Positions 16,832-24,350 of a DNA stretch of 64,000 bases are shown piece by piece. The translations under genes and the position numbers were made by a program. The notes beneath the pieces are model-generated. The model did not search any database. It saw only the letters and a list, made by a program, of their open reading frames with translations, and was not told the DNA's origin. Source of the stretch: Bradyrhizobium rifense (lineage in GTDB: Bacteria > Pseudomonadota > Alphaproteobacteria > Rhizobiales > Xanthobacteraceae); the NCBI RefSeq assembly GCF_008123425.1, contig NZ_VSSS01000033.1, forward strand, positions 62,001-126,000, read 5' to 3'. Numbering within the stretch: position 1 is the first letter of the stretch; each line of letters starts with the position of its first letter.

Positions 16832-16859
16832 ATCGGGAGCTCGGACGATAGCTCCCGAT
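16832..16859 (+). other. Stable hairpin between binding-protein and livH genes
   Basis: Perfect 10-base arms ATCGGGAGCT / AGCTCCCGAT enclose an eight-base loop eight bases after the binding-protein stop. No T-run follows, so it is more likely a 3'-end stabiliser or attenuator than a full terminator. That would give more binding protein than membrane components. Confidence 0.55.
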
Positions 16860-16972
16860 CCTGGTCCTGCGAGTAAGACGGAGCCCGCGTCGGGAGAGAC
16901 GAGGGCGGCCCGTTCTTTGCGATGCGCGTTCGATGACGCCCCTCGGGGGTGAGAGCTTTTCTGGGGGACAAG

Positions 16973-17854
16973 TTGCTGACAGTCGAAACCGTTGTCCAAA
17001 GTCTCGCGAGCGGCCTGCTGATGGGCCTGCTCTACGGACTGATCGCCGTCGGCCTCGCGCTGATCTTCGGCCTGATGGACGTCACGAACTTCGCCCATGG
17101 CGAGTTCCTGATGATCGCGATGTACGCGTCCTTCTTTCTGTTCACGTTCTTCGCCATCGATCCCTTGCTTTCGGCGCCGCTGGTCGCGGCGGCGATGTTC
17201 GTGTTCGGCGCGGTGGTCTACCTGTTGATTGTACGCTTCGCCATGCGCGCCAAGGCCAATGCCGGCATGGTGCAGATCTTCACCACCTTCGGCCTGGCCA
17301 TCGTCATGCGCGGACTGGCCCAGCTGTTCTTCACGCCGGACTATCGCAGCATTCCGCAATCCTGGCTCGGCGGTAAAACCGTCTCGATTGCAGGCATTTT
17401 CCTGCCGGAGCCGCAGCTGGTCGGTGCGCTGGTCTCGATCGCGGCTTTTGCCGGCCTCTACTTCTTCATCCACCGCACCGATTTCGGCCGCGCGCTGGAA
17501 GCCACCCGTGAAGATCCCGGTGCGGTCGCGCTCGTCGGTATCGACAAGAACCGCGTGTTCGCGTTCGGTTGGGGCCTTGGCGCTGCGCTTGTCGGCCTCG
17601 CCGGCGCGATCATGGCCGTGTTTTTCTACATCTATCCCGACGTTGGCGCATCCTTTGCGCTGATTGCCTATGTCACGGTGGCGCTCGGCGGCTTTGGCAG
17701 CGTGTTCGGCGCCTTTGCCGGCGGTATCATTGTCGGCCTGGTTGAAGCGGTGACCGCCCTGATGCTGCCGCCCTCCCTGAAGTCGGTCGGCATCTATGCG
17801 GTGTACTTGCTCGTCGTCTTCATCCGGCCGCGCGGCCTGTTCGGGTCAATGTGA
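16973..17854 (+). CDS. livH: Branched-chain amino acid-type ABC transporter permease LivH
   Basis: A 293-residue inner-membrane permease with about eight hydrophobic segments. It carries the LivH opening SLASGLLMGLLYGLIAVGLAL and the GMVQIFTTFGLAIV region. The TTG starting (M)LTVETVVQSLAS is chosen because GGGGGA lies four bases before it; a GTG eight codons earlier is the alternative, but its own upstream G-run is too close. It overlaps the next gene by one base (TGATG). It would form the channel with LivM for the substrate delivered by the preceding binding protein. Confidence 0.88.
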   Translation: MLTVETVVQSLASGLLMGLLYGLIAVGLALIFGLMDVTNFAHGEFLMIAMYASFFLFTFFAIDPLLSAPLVAAAMFVFGAVVYLLIVRFAMRAKANAGMVQIFTTFGLAIVMRGLAQLFFTPDYRSIPQSWLGGKTVSIAGIFLPEPQLVGALVSIAAFAGLYFFIHRTDFGRALEATREDPGAVALVGIDKNRVFAFGWGLGAALVGLAGAIMAVFFYIYPDVGASFALIAYVTVALGGFGSVFGAFAGGIIVGLVEAVTALMLPPSLKSVGIYAVYLLVVFIRPRGLFGSM

Positions 17855-18837
17855 TGGACAAGAATTATACCGCGCGGCGTCGTCGCGATCTCATCATTGC
17901 CGCAGTGCTGGCCGCACTGGCCGCGCTTGCGCCGCTGTTCGTCAAGAACGTCTACATCCAGAACATCCTGGTCCTGACCTTGATGTATGCGGCGCTGTCG
18001 CAGAGCTGGAACATCCTCTCTGGCTATTGCGGACAGATCTCGTTGGGCCACGCTCTCTATTTCGGCATCGGCGCCTACACGACCGAGCTTTTGTTCACGA
18101 AGTTCGGCGTGTTGCCCTGGTTCGGTATGCTCGCCGGCGGTGCGATCGCGGCTCTCATCGCGATGGGGCTCGGCTATCCCTTCTTCCGCCTGCGCGGCCA
18201 TTACTTCGTGATCGCGACCATCGTCATCGCCGAGATCGGGCTGCTGCTGTTCCAGAACTGGGAATGGGCGGGGGCTGCGATGGGCATCACCATTCCGGTG
18301 CGCGGCGACAGCTGGCTGAAATTCCAGTTCATGCGCAGCAAGCTGCCGTATTTCTATTTCGCGCTGGCGCTTTGCTGCCTCGCCTGGTTCGTCACCTGGT
18401 GGCTTGAAGACTCCAAATGGGGTTTTTGGTGGCGCGCGGTGAAGGACAATCCGGAAGCCGCTGAAAGCCTCGGCGTCGTCGTGTTCAACTCCAAGATGGG
18501 CGCGGCTGCCGTGTCCGCTTTTCTTGTCGCGGTCGGCGGTGCGTTCTACGCGCAGTTCCTCGCTTACATCGATCCCGAAAGCGTCATGGGCTTCCAGTTC
18601 TCGCTGCTGATGGCACTCCCGGCCGTGCTCGGCGGCATCGGCACCCTCTGGGGTCCCGTGCTGGGGGCGGCCATCCTGATCCCGATGACGGAGCTGACGC
18701 GTTCCTATATCGGCGGCTCCGGCCGCGGCGTCGACCTCATCGTCTATGGCGGGCTGATCGTGGCGATCTCGCTGGCTCTGCCGCAAGGTTTGGTGAGCCT
18801 GTTCTCCCGTTCGAAGGCAAAAGGGGCCACGCGATGA
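17854..18837 (+). CDS. livM: Branched-chain amino acid-type ABC transporter permease LivM
   Basis: A 327-residue permease with the LivM pattern: several N-terminal membrane segments, then LSGYCGQISLGHALYFGIGAY and the RAVKDNPEAAESLGVVVF cytoplasmic loop that contacts the ATPase. The GPVLGAAILIPMTEL segment follows. The ATG overlaps the livH stop by one base, and the stop overlaps the livG start as ATGA, so all are translationally coupled. A GTG one codon earlier is possible. Confidence 0.9.
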   Translation: MDKNYTARRRRDLIIAAVLAALAALAPLFVKNVYIQNILVLTLMYAALSQSWNILSGYCGQISLGHALYFGIGAYTTELLFTKFGVLPWFGMLAGGAIAALIAMGLGYPFFRLRGHYFVIATIVIAEIGLLLFQNWEWAGAAMGITIPVRGDSWLKFQFMRSKLPYFYFALALCCLAWFVTWWLEDSKWGFWWRAVKDNPEAAESLGVVVFNSKMGAAAVSAFLVAVGGAFYAQFLAYIDPESVMGFQFSLLMALPAVLGGIGTLWGPVLGAAILIPMTELTRSYIGGSGRGVDLIVYGGLIVAISLALPQGLVSLFSRSKAKGATR

Positions 18838-19565
18838 CCGCGCTCCTTGAAACCCGCGGCGTCTGGCAGCGCTTCGGCGGCCTCGTCGCCAACTCGGACG
18901 TCTCGATCTCGGTCGGCCGCGGCGAGATCGTCGGCCTGATCGGCCCCAACGGTGCTGGCAAGTCGACGCTGTTCAATCTTATCGCCGGCGTTCTGCCGCC
19001 CACCCAAGGCTCGATCTGGTTCGATGGCGAGGATGTGACAAAACTGCCGGCGGCCGAGCGCTGTCAGCGCGGCGTGGGGCGCACCTTCCAGGTCGTCAAG
19101 AGCTTTGAGACCATGACGGTGATCGACAACGTCATCGTCGGTGCGCTCATGCGCAACACGGTGATGCGCGAGGCGCGCCGCAAAGCGCATGAGGTGCTGG
19201 AGTTCACCGGCCTTGCCGCGCGCGCCGACGTGCTTGCGAGCGACCTCGTGCCGGCCGAGAAGCGCCGCCTCGAAGTTGCGCGTGCGCTCGCGACCGAACC
19301 GAAACTGCTTTTGCTCGACGAAGTCCTCACCGGCCTCACGCCGACCGAGGCGCAGACCGGTGTGGCGCTGGTGCGAAAAGTACGCGATGCTGGCATCACG
19401 GTGCTGATGGTCGAGCATGTCATGGAGATCGTGATGCCGCTGGTCGATCGCGCCATCGTGCTCGACCTCGGCAAGGTGCTCGTCGAGGGCAAGCCCGCCG
19501 ACGTCGTCCGCGATCCCAAGGTGATCAAGGCATATCTGGGAGATCGTCATGCTGTCGGTGCATGA
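18834..19565 (+). CDS. livG: Branched-chain amino acid-type ABC transporter ATP-binding protein LivG
   Basis: A 243-residue ATPase subunit. Walker A is GPNGAGKST (about 42-50) and Walker B is LLLLDE. The usual LSxGQ signature is replaced: the segment reads LVPAEKRRLEVARALAT, and the D-loop side reads DEVLTGL rather than the usual DEPxxGL. This is a recognisable LivG subgroup, but it implies an asymmetric pair with the canonical LivF. It overlaps the livF start by 17 bases. The protein powers uptake at the cytoplasmic face of LivHM. Confidence 0.9.
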   Translation: MTALLETRGVWQRFGGLVANSDVSISVGRGEIVGLIGPNGAGKSTLFNLIAGVLPPTQGSIWFDGEDVTKLPAAERCQRGVGRTFQVVKSFETMTVIDNVIVGALMRNTVMREARRKAHEVLEFTGLAARADVLASDLVPAEKRRLEVARALATEPKLLLLDEVLTGLTPTEAQTGVALVRKVRDAGITVLMVEHVMEIVMPLVDRAIVLDLGKVLVEGKPADVVRDPKVIKAYLGDRHAVGA

Positions 19566-20253
19566 AGTCACGACCGCCTATCAGGGCCTGGTCGCGATCT
19601 CCGCGGTCAGTATCGAAGTCACCAAGGGCGAGATTGTCTGTGTCGCCGGCGCCAACGGCGCGGGCAAGTCGACGCTGCTGAAATCCATCGCCGGCGCCGA
19701 GCGTCCGCGCTCGGGCACGGTGACGTTCGACGGCAAACGCCTCGACGGCATGGCGCAGCATCACATCACCGCGACAGGCATCGCCTATGTGCCGGAGAAC
19801 CGCCGGCTGTTCCCGCGCCTGTCGGTGCGCGACAATCTCCGCCTCGGCAGCTATCTCTATCGCGGCGAGGCGGATCGCGAGGGACCGCTCGATCTCGTCT
19901 TCAAGCTGTTCCCGCGCCTGTCCGAACGCCTCGATCAGCGCGCCGAAACGCTCTCCGGCGGCGAGCAGCAGATGCTCGCGATCGGTCGCGCCCTGATGAC
20001 GCGTCCGCGGCTTCTGATGCTCGACGAACCCTCGCAGGGCATCATGCCGAAGCTGGTCGATGAAATCTTCCAGGCGGTGAAAAGCATCCGCGACGCCGGT
20101 ATGACCGTGCTGATCGTCGAACAGCGCATGGCCGAGTGCCTGGAGATCGCCGACCGCGCCTACATCCTGCAAACAGGTCGCGTGCTGATGCAGGGACCGG
20201 CGGCGGAGATCAGGGGCAATCCCGACGTAAGAAAGGCGTATCTGGGGCTGTAG
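19549..20253 (+). CDS. livF: Branched-chain amino acid-type ABC transporter ATP-binding protein LivF
   Basis: A 234-residue ATPase subunit with Walker A GANGAGKST, the LivF-typical AYVPENRRLFPRLSV stretch, a canonical LSGGEQQMLAIGRAL signature and Walker B LLMLDEPSQGI. It starts inside the end of livG. The gene closes the transporter operon and is followed directly by a palindromic repeat and the convergent otnC gene. Confidence 0.91.
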   Translation: MLSVHEVTTAYQGLVAISAVSIEVTKGEIVCVAGANGAGKSTLLKSIAGAERPRSGTVTFDGKRLDGMAQHHITATGIAYVPENRRLFPRLSVRDNLRLGSYLYRGEADREGPLDLVFKLFPRLSERLDQRAETLSGGEQQMLAIGRALMTRPRLLMLDEPSQGIMPKLVDEIFQAVKSIRDAGMTVLIVEQRMAECLEIADRAYILQTGRVLMQGPAAEIRGNPDVRKAYLGL

Positions 20254-20281
20254 CTGCTGCCGTCATCGCCACAATCTCCGC

Positions 20282-20403
20282 CGTCATCCTGAGGTGCGCG
20301 CCCTTGCGCGCCTCGAAGGATGAGCCGCAAGCGCCCGTAGCCCATCCTTCGAGGCTTCACCTTGCGATGCGTTGCATCGCAAGGCTCGCACCTCAGGATG
20401 ACG
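20282..20403. repeat. Palindromic intergenic repeat, family B (CGTCATCCTGAGGTGCG type)
   Basis: The ends are inverted copies, CGTCATCCTGAGGTGCG and CGCACCTCAGGATGACG, with inner hairpins that include CTCGAAGGATG / CATCCTTCGAG and TTGCGATGC / GCATCGCAA. Related elements lie at 32191-32320 and 50194-50234. The distal end runs 11 bases into otnC and contributes its stop codon and last residues. Confidence 0.8.
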
Positions 20404-21097
20404 TCGTTGGGTGTCGCTCGTGGCCATGCTCCGGCAACGTCACCCCGAACACCTTCACAAGATCCGCCACCTGCTCCGGTGAGAGATGGCGCGGGTTCAT
20501 CCCGCGCAGCAGCAGATAGAGCTTCGCCGTCTCCTCCAGCTCCTCGGTCGCGAACACCGCCGCTTCCAGCGTGTCGCCGGCGACGACCGGGCCGTGATTG
20601 GCGAGCAGCACGGATGAATATTTCCCGGCCAGTCCCTTGATCGCATCCGCGACCGCGGGATCGCCAGGGCGGTAATAGGGCACAAGCGCGGTGGCGCCGC
20701 ATTTCATCAGATAATAAGCCGTCATCGGCGGCAGCGCGGCGCGCGAGTCGATCTCGGGCAGCATCGAGAGTGCGACCGAATGGGTGGAGTGCAGATGCAC
20801 GATCGCCCGCGCGCTTCCGCGCGTATCGTAGAGCGCGGTGTGCAGCGGAACTTCCTTGGTCGGCGCATCGCCGGACATGAGCCGGCCCTGATCGTCCAGC
20901 CGCGACAGTTTTGCAGGATCAAGGAAGCCGAGCGAGGCGTTGGTCGGCGTCACCAGCCAGCCGCCGCCATCCAGCCTGACACTGATATTACCGGAGGAGC
21001 CCGGCGTCAGCCCGCGCTCGAACAGGGACCGTCCGAAGCGGCAGATATCCTCACGCAGCCTTGTCTCGTTGCTCGTTTCAGTTTTCATGGCCGTCAT
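20393..21097 (-). CDS. otnC: Class II aldolase family, 3-oxo-tetronate 4-phosphate decarboxylase
   Basis: A class II aldolase/adducin-fold metal enzyme, 234 residues with the start used here. The opening pattern RFGRSLFERGLTPGSSGNIS and the metal-binding HLHSTHSVALS histidines are clear, as is LLANHGPVV. In the threonate/erythronate pathway OtnC turns 3-oxo-tetronate 4-phosphate into dihydroxyacetone phosphate and CO2. ltnD, otnI and otnK adjoin, which supports this job over other class II aldolases. It runs opposite to the other three genes. The start is ambiguous between two ATGs three codons apart; neither has a strong ribosome site. The last residues and the stop lie in a palindromic repeat. 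Confidence 0.87.
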   Translation of the reverse strand: MTAMKTETSNETRLREDICRFGRSLFERGLTPGSSGNISVRLDGGGWLVTPTNASLGFLDPAKLSRLDDQGRLMSGDAPTKEVPLHTALYDTRGSARAIVHLHSTHSVALSMLPEIDSRAALPPMTAYYLMKCGATALVPYYRPGDPAVADAIKGLAGKYSSVLLANHGPVVAGDTLEAAVFATEELEETAKLYLLLRGMNPRHLSPEQVADLVKVFGVTLPEHGHERHPTTSS

Positions 21098-21202
21098 GCC
21101 CGCTTGTCTCACGCTTTGGCAGCGCGGCCAAGCCGTGTTATTCGAGATCACGAGCCGCCGCAAAGGCCGGCCTGCCGGGAAACGTTCGCAAGGGTGAGTT
21201 GC

Positions 21203-22120
21203 ATGTCTGCCTCCACGTCACAAAATCAGCGCATCGCCGTCATCGGGCTCGGCTCGATGGGGTACGGCATGGCGACCTCGCTGAAGCGCGCCGGCCATAC
21301 GGTCACCGGCTGTGACGTTTCGGCTGATGCGGTGGCGCGTTTTGTCAAGGACGGCGGCACCGGCGCCACAACGCCGGCCGAGGCGGCCAAGGGCGCGGAC
21401 ATCGTCGTCAGTGTCGTCGTCAACGCCGCGCAGACAGAGACGATCCTATTTGGCAAGGACGGCGTCGCCGAGACCCTGCCGAAAGACAGCGTGTTCATCT
21501 CCTCCGCCACGATGGACCCGGATGTGGCGCGCCGCCTCGCCAAACAGCTGGAGACGACCGGCCGCAACTATCTCGACGCGCCGATCTCTGGCGGCGCGCA
21601 GCGCGCAGCCCAAGGCGAATTGACGATCCTCGCCTCCGGCAGCTCCGCCGCATTCGCAAAAGCGCGTCCCGCGCTCGATGCCATGGCGGCAAAACTCTAC
21701 GAGCTCGGCGATGCAGCGGGGCAGGGCGCCGCGTTCAAGATGATCAACCAGCTGTTGGCCGGCGTGCATATCGCTGCCGCAAGCGAAGCGATCGCGTTCG
21801 CCGCCAAGCAGGGCCTCGACATCCGCAAGGTCTATGAGGTGATCACGGCGTCTGCCGGCAATTCGTGGATGTTCGAGAACCGTATGCCGCATGTGCTCGA
21901 CGGCGACTACACGCCGCGTAGCGCGGTCGAGATCTTCGTCAAGGATCTCGGCATCATCCAGGACATGGCGCGCAGCGCCAGATTCCCGGTGCCGGTTTCC
22001 GCCGCGGCCCTCCAGATGTTCCTGATGACATCAGCCGCCGGCATGGGGCGTGACGATGATGCGTCGGTGGCGCGAATGTATGCGCAAGTCACCGGCGTAA
22101 AACTTCCCGGCGACAAGTAG
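21203..22120 (+). CDS. ltnD: L-threonate dehydrogenase
   Basis: A 305-residue NAD-dependent beta-hydroxyacid dehydrogenase. The Rossmann motif is GLGSMGYGMA near residue 16. The substrate-binding DAPISGGAQRAAQGELT and the catalytic lysine in FKMINQLLAGVH follow. LtnD oxidises L-threonate to 2-oxo-tetronate, the first step of the pathway completed by OtnI, OtnK and OtnC. The ATG of MSASTSQNQ is preferred; the frame is open much further upstream but there it overlaps the divergent otnC gene. otnI starts 12 bases after its stop. Confidence 0.88.
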   Translation: MSASTSQNQRIAVIGLGSMGYGMATSLKRAGHTVTGCDVSADAVARFVKDGGTGATTPAEAAKGADIVVSVVVNAAQTETILFGKDGVAETLPKDSVFISSATMDPDVARRLAKQLETTGRNYLDAPISGGAQRAAQGELTILASGSSAAFAKARPALDAMAAKLYELGDAAGQGAAFKMINQLLAGVHIAAASEAIAFAAKQGLDIRKVYEVITASAGNSWMFENRMPHVLDGDYTPRSAVEIFVKDLGIIQDMARSARFPVPVSAAALQMFLMTSAAGMGRDDDASVARMYAQVTGVKLPGDK

Positions 22121-22132
22121 AAGAGGATTCCA

Positions 22133-22915
22133 ATGCCCCGTTTCGCCGCCAACCTCTCGATGATGTTCACCGAGGTGCCGTTCCTCGACCGGTTCGACGC
22201 CGCCGCGGCAGCCGGCTTCACCGCCGTCGAGTTTCTCTTTCCCTATGAGCATCCGGTCGAGGCGATCGGCGAGCGGCTCAAGCGCAACGGCCTGACACAG
22301 GCGCTGTTCAACCTGCCGCCGGGCGACTGGAATGCCGGCGAGAAAGGTTTTGCCGCACTGCCGGCGCGCTTTGCCGACCTCAAGGCGAGCCTGGAGACGG
22401 CGCTGCCTTACGCCAAGGCGACCGGCGTCAAGCGGCTGCATTTGATGGCGGGCATCGCCAACCGCGGCGAACGGGTCACAATCGAGGCCTTCTACAAGTC
22501 GGTGGCCTGGGCCGCAGAATTCTTCGCGCCGCATGGCATCGACATCGTGCTCGAGCCGATCAATTCCCGCAACGTGCCAGGTTATTTTCTCAATGATTTC
22601 GGCTTTGCCCGCGACCTGATCCAGGAGTTGAGGCTTCCCAACCTGAAACTGCAGTTCGACATCTATCACTGCGGGATCATCCATGGCGACGTCACCATGC
22701 GGCTGCGCGAGATGATGCCGATCATCGGCCACATCCAGATTGCCAGCATTCCCTCGCGTAACGAGCCCGACGGCGAGGAGCTCAATTATCCGTTCCTGTT
22801 CGATGAGCTCGATCGCCTCGGCTATGCCGGATTCGTCGGCTGCGAATACAATCCGCGCGGCAAGACCACCGATGGGCTCGCCTGGTTCAAGCCCTATGCG
22901 GGAGTGAAGCCGTGA
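22133..22915 (+). CDS. otnI: 2-oxo-tetronate isomerase (hydroxypyruvate isomerase family)
   Basis: A 260-residue TIM-barrel isomerase of the Hyi/OtnI family. It opens with PRFAANLSMMFTEVPFLDRF, typical of the family, and carries metal-site carboxylates in IVLEPINSRN and FDIYHCGI and in GCEYNPRG near the end. The context between ltnD and otnK favours 2-oxo- to 3-oxo-tetronate isomerisation over hydroxypyruvate isomerisation. The stop overlaps the otnK start by four bases. Confidence 0.87.
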   Translation: MPRFAANLSMMFTEVPFLDRFDAAAAAGFTAVEFLFPYEHPVEAIGERLKRNGLTQALFNLPPGDWNAGEKGFAALPARFADLKASLETALPYAKATGVKRLHLMAGIANRGERVTIEAFYKSVAWAAEFFAPHGIDIVLEPINSRNVPGYFLNDFGFARDLIQELRLPNLKLQFDIYHCGIIHGDVTMRLREMMPIIGHIQIASIPSRNEPDGEELNYPFLFDELDRLGYAGFVGCEYNPRGKTTDGLAWFKPYAGVKP

Positions 22916-24189
22916 CACTTGCGCTAGGCTGCATCGCTGACGACTACACCGGCGCCTCCGATCTCGCCAATACGCTGACGCGCGCCGGTTTGCGCACGGT
23001 GCAGACCATCGGCGTGCCCGCCGACGATCTGAAGCTGCCCGAAGTGGACGCCGTCGTGGTGTCGCTGAAAAGCCGCTCGATCGAAGCGGGCCTTGCGGTG
23101 TCGCGCTCGCGCGCGGCCGAGAAATGGCTGCGCGGGCGCGGCGCGAGCCACGTGCTGTTCAAGATCTGCTCGACCTTCGATTCCACGGATGCCGGCAATA
23201 TCGGGCCGGTGACGGATGCGCTGCGCGCGGATTGCGGCGAGGACGTCGTGCTGGTGACGCCGGCCTTTCCCGAGACCGGCCGCACCGTCTACCAGGGTAA
23301 TCTGTTCGTCGGCGCCGTGCCGCTGAACGAGAGCCCGCTCAAGGACCATCCGCTCAACCCGATGCATGATTCCAACCTGGTGCGCATCTTGGCGCGCCAG
23401 AGCAAGACGCAGATCGGTCTCGTCGACCTCGCGACCCTCTCGCGCGGGGCGCAGGCCGTGCAGGCCCGGCTTGCTGAATTGTCAGGCAAGGGCGTCGGCG
23501 CCGCGATCATCGACGCCGTGTTCGACCGAGACCTCGAGACCATCGGCCTTGTCGCGGCAGAGCACCGGCTGTCGGTCGGCGCGTCCGGTATCGGCCTGGG
23601 CCTCGCTCGCGCACTGGTGTCGACCGGCAAGGTCAAGTCGGCCGCCGCCAGCAGCGAGCAGGGTGCCGCCGTCGGCGGCCAGGTGGCGTGCCTCGCGGGA
23701 AGCTGCTCGCAGGCCACCTTGCAGCAGATCGCCAACGTCGAACGCGTCATGCCGGTGCTTCGTCTCGACCCTGACCGTATTCTTACGGGCGTGAACGAAA
23801 CGCAGCGTGCGCTGGACTGGGCGAAGGAGCGGTTGGCCAAGGGTCCCGTGCTGATTGCTTCGAGCGCGACGCCGGCTGACGTCGCTGCGCTCCAGGCGCG
23901 TCACGGTCGCGACGCTGCAGGTCACGCCATCGAGCAGACCATGGCCGACATCGCCGAAAACCTAGTGAAATCAGGCGTTCGGCGCTTGATCGTGGCCGGT
24001 GGCGAGACCTCCGGCGCCGTCGTCGACCGCCTCGGGATTCCCGGTTTCCTGGTCGGCGCGGAGATCGCCGCGGGTGTGCCGGTGCTTCGCGCCGTCGGCG
24101 CCGCCGCGGGCGATATGCTGCTCGCTTTGAAGTCGGGCAACTTCGGTGGGCCTGAGTTTTTCTCAGACGCGATTGGGCTCATGCGCTGA
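22912..24189 (+). CDS. otnK: 3-oxo-tetronate kinase (four-carbon acid sugar kinase, DUF1537)
   Basis: A 425-residue kinase of the four-carbon acid sugar family. The N-terminal domain starts GCIADDYTGASDLANTL, the substrate-binding signature. The C-terminal nucleotide-binding domain holds IVAGGETSGAVV and the GVPVLRA segment. It phosphorylates 3-oxo-tetronate at O4, supplying OtnC. The GTG start overlaps the otnI stop, so the three forward genes are a coupled operon. Length fits the family. Confidence 0.9.
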   Translation: MTLALGCIADDYTGASDLANTLTRAGLRTVQTIGVPADDLKLPEVDAVVVSLKSRSIEAGLAVSRSRAAEKWLRGRGASHVLFKICSTFDSTDAGNIGPVTDALRADCGEDVVLVTPAFPETGRTVYQGNLFVGAVPLNESPLKDHPLNPMHDSNLVRILARQSKTQIGLVDLATLSRGAQAVQARLAELSGKGVGAAIIDAVFDRDLETIGLVAAEHRLSVGASGIGLGLARALVSTGKVKSAAASSEQGAAVGGQVACLAGSCSQATLQQIANVERVMPVLRLDPDRILTGVNETQRALDWAKERLAKGPVLIASSATPADVAALQARHGRDAAGHAIEQTMADIAENLVKSGVRRLIVAGGETSGAVVDRLGIPGFLVGAEIAAGVPVLRAVGAAAGDMLLALKSGNFGGPEFFSDAIGLMR

Positions 24190-24228
24190 GCGCAGAGCAT
24201 TCTTAGTCGCCTGTTCATCTCTTTCAGG

Positions 24229-24246
24229 CTCCGTACTCGTACGGAG
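24229..24246. promoter_or_regulatory. Perfect palindrome upstream of a chemoreceptor gene
   Basis: Eight-base arms CTCCGTAC / GTACGGAG flank a two-base centre, about 105 bases before the chemoreceptor ATG and 40 bases after otnK. The sequence following has no T-run, so it looks like a binding site more than a terminator. The regulator is unknown. Confidence 0.4.
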
Positions 24247-24350
24247 TCGTAGTTAACAACTGCTCAGTCGCTTTGTTGTTGGATATCGGCGCCGCTCCTT
24301 TAGTTGACTCATTTAGGACGCGCGACCGCGCCAACGCAAAGAGACCTATT

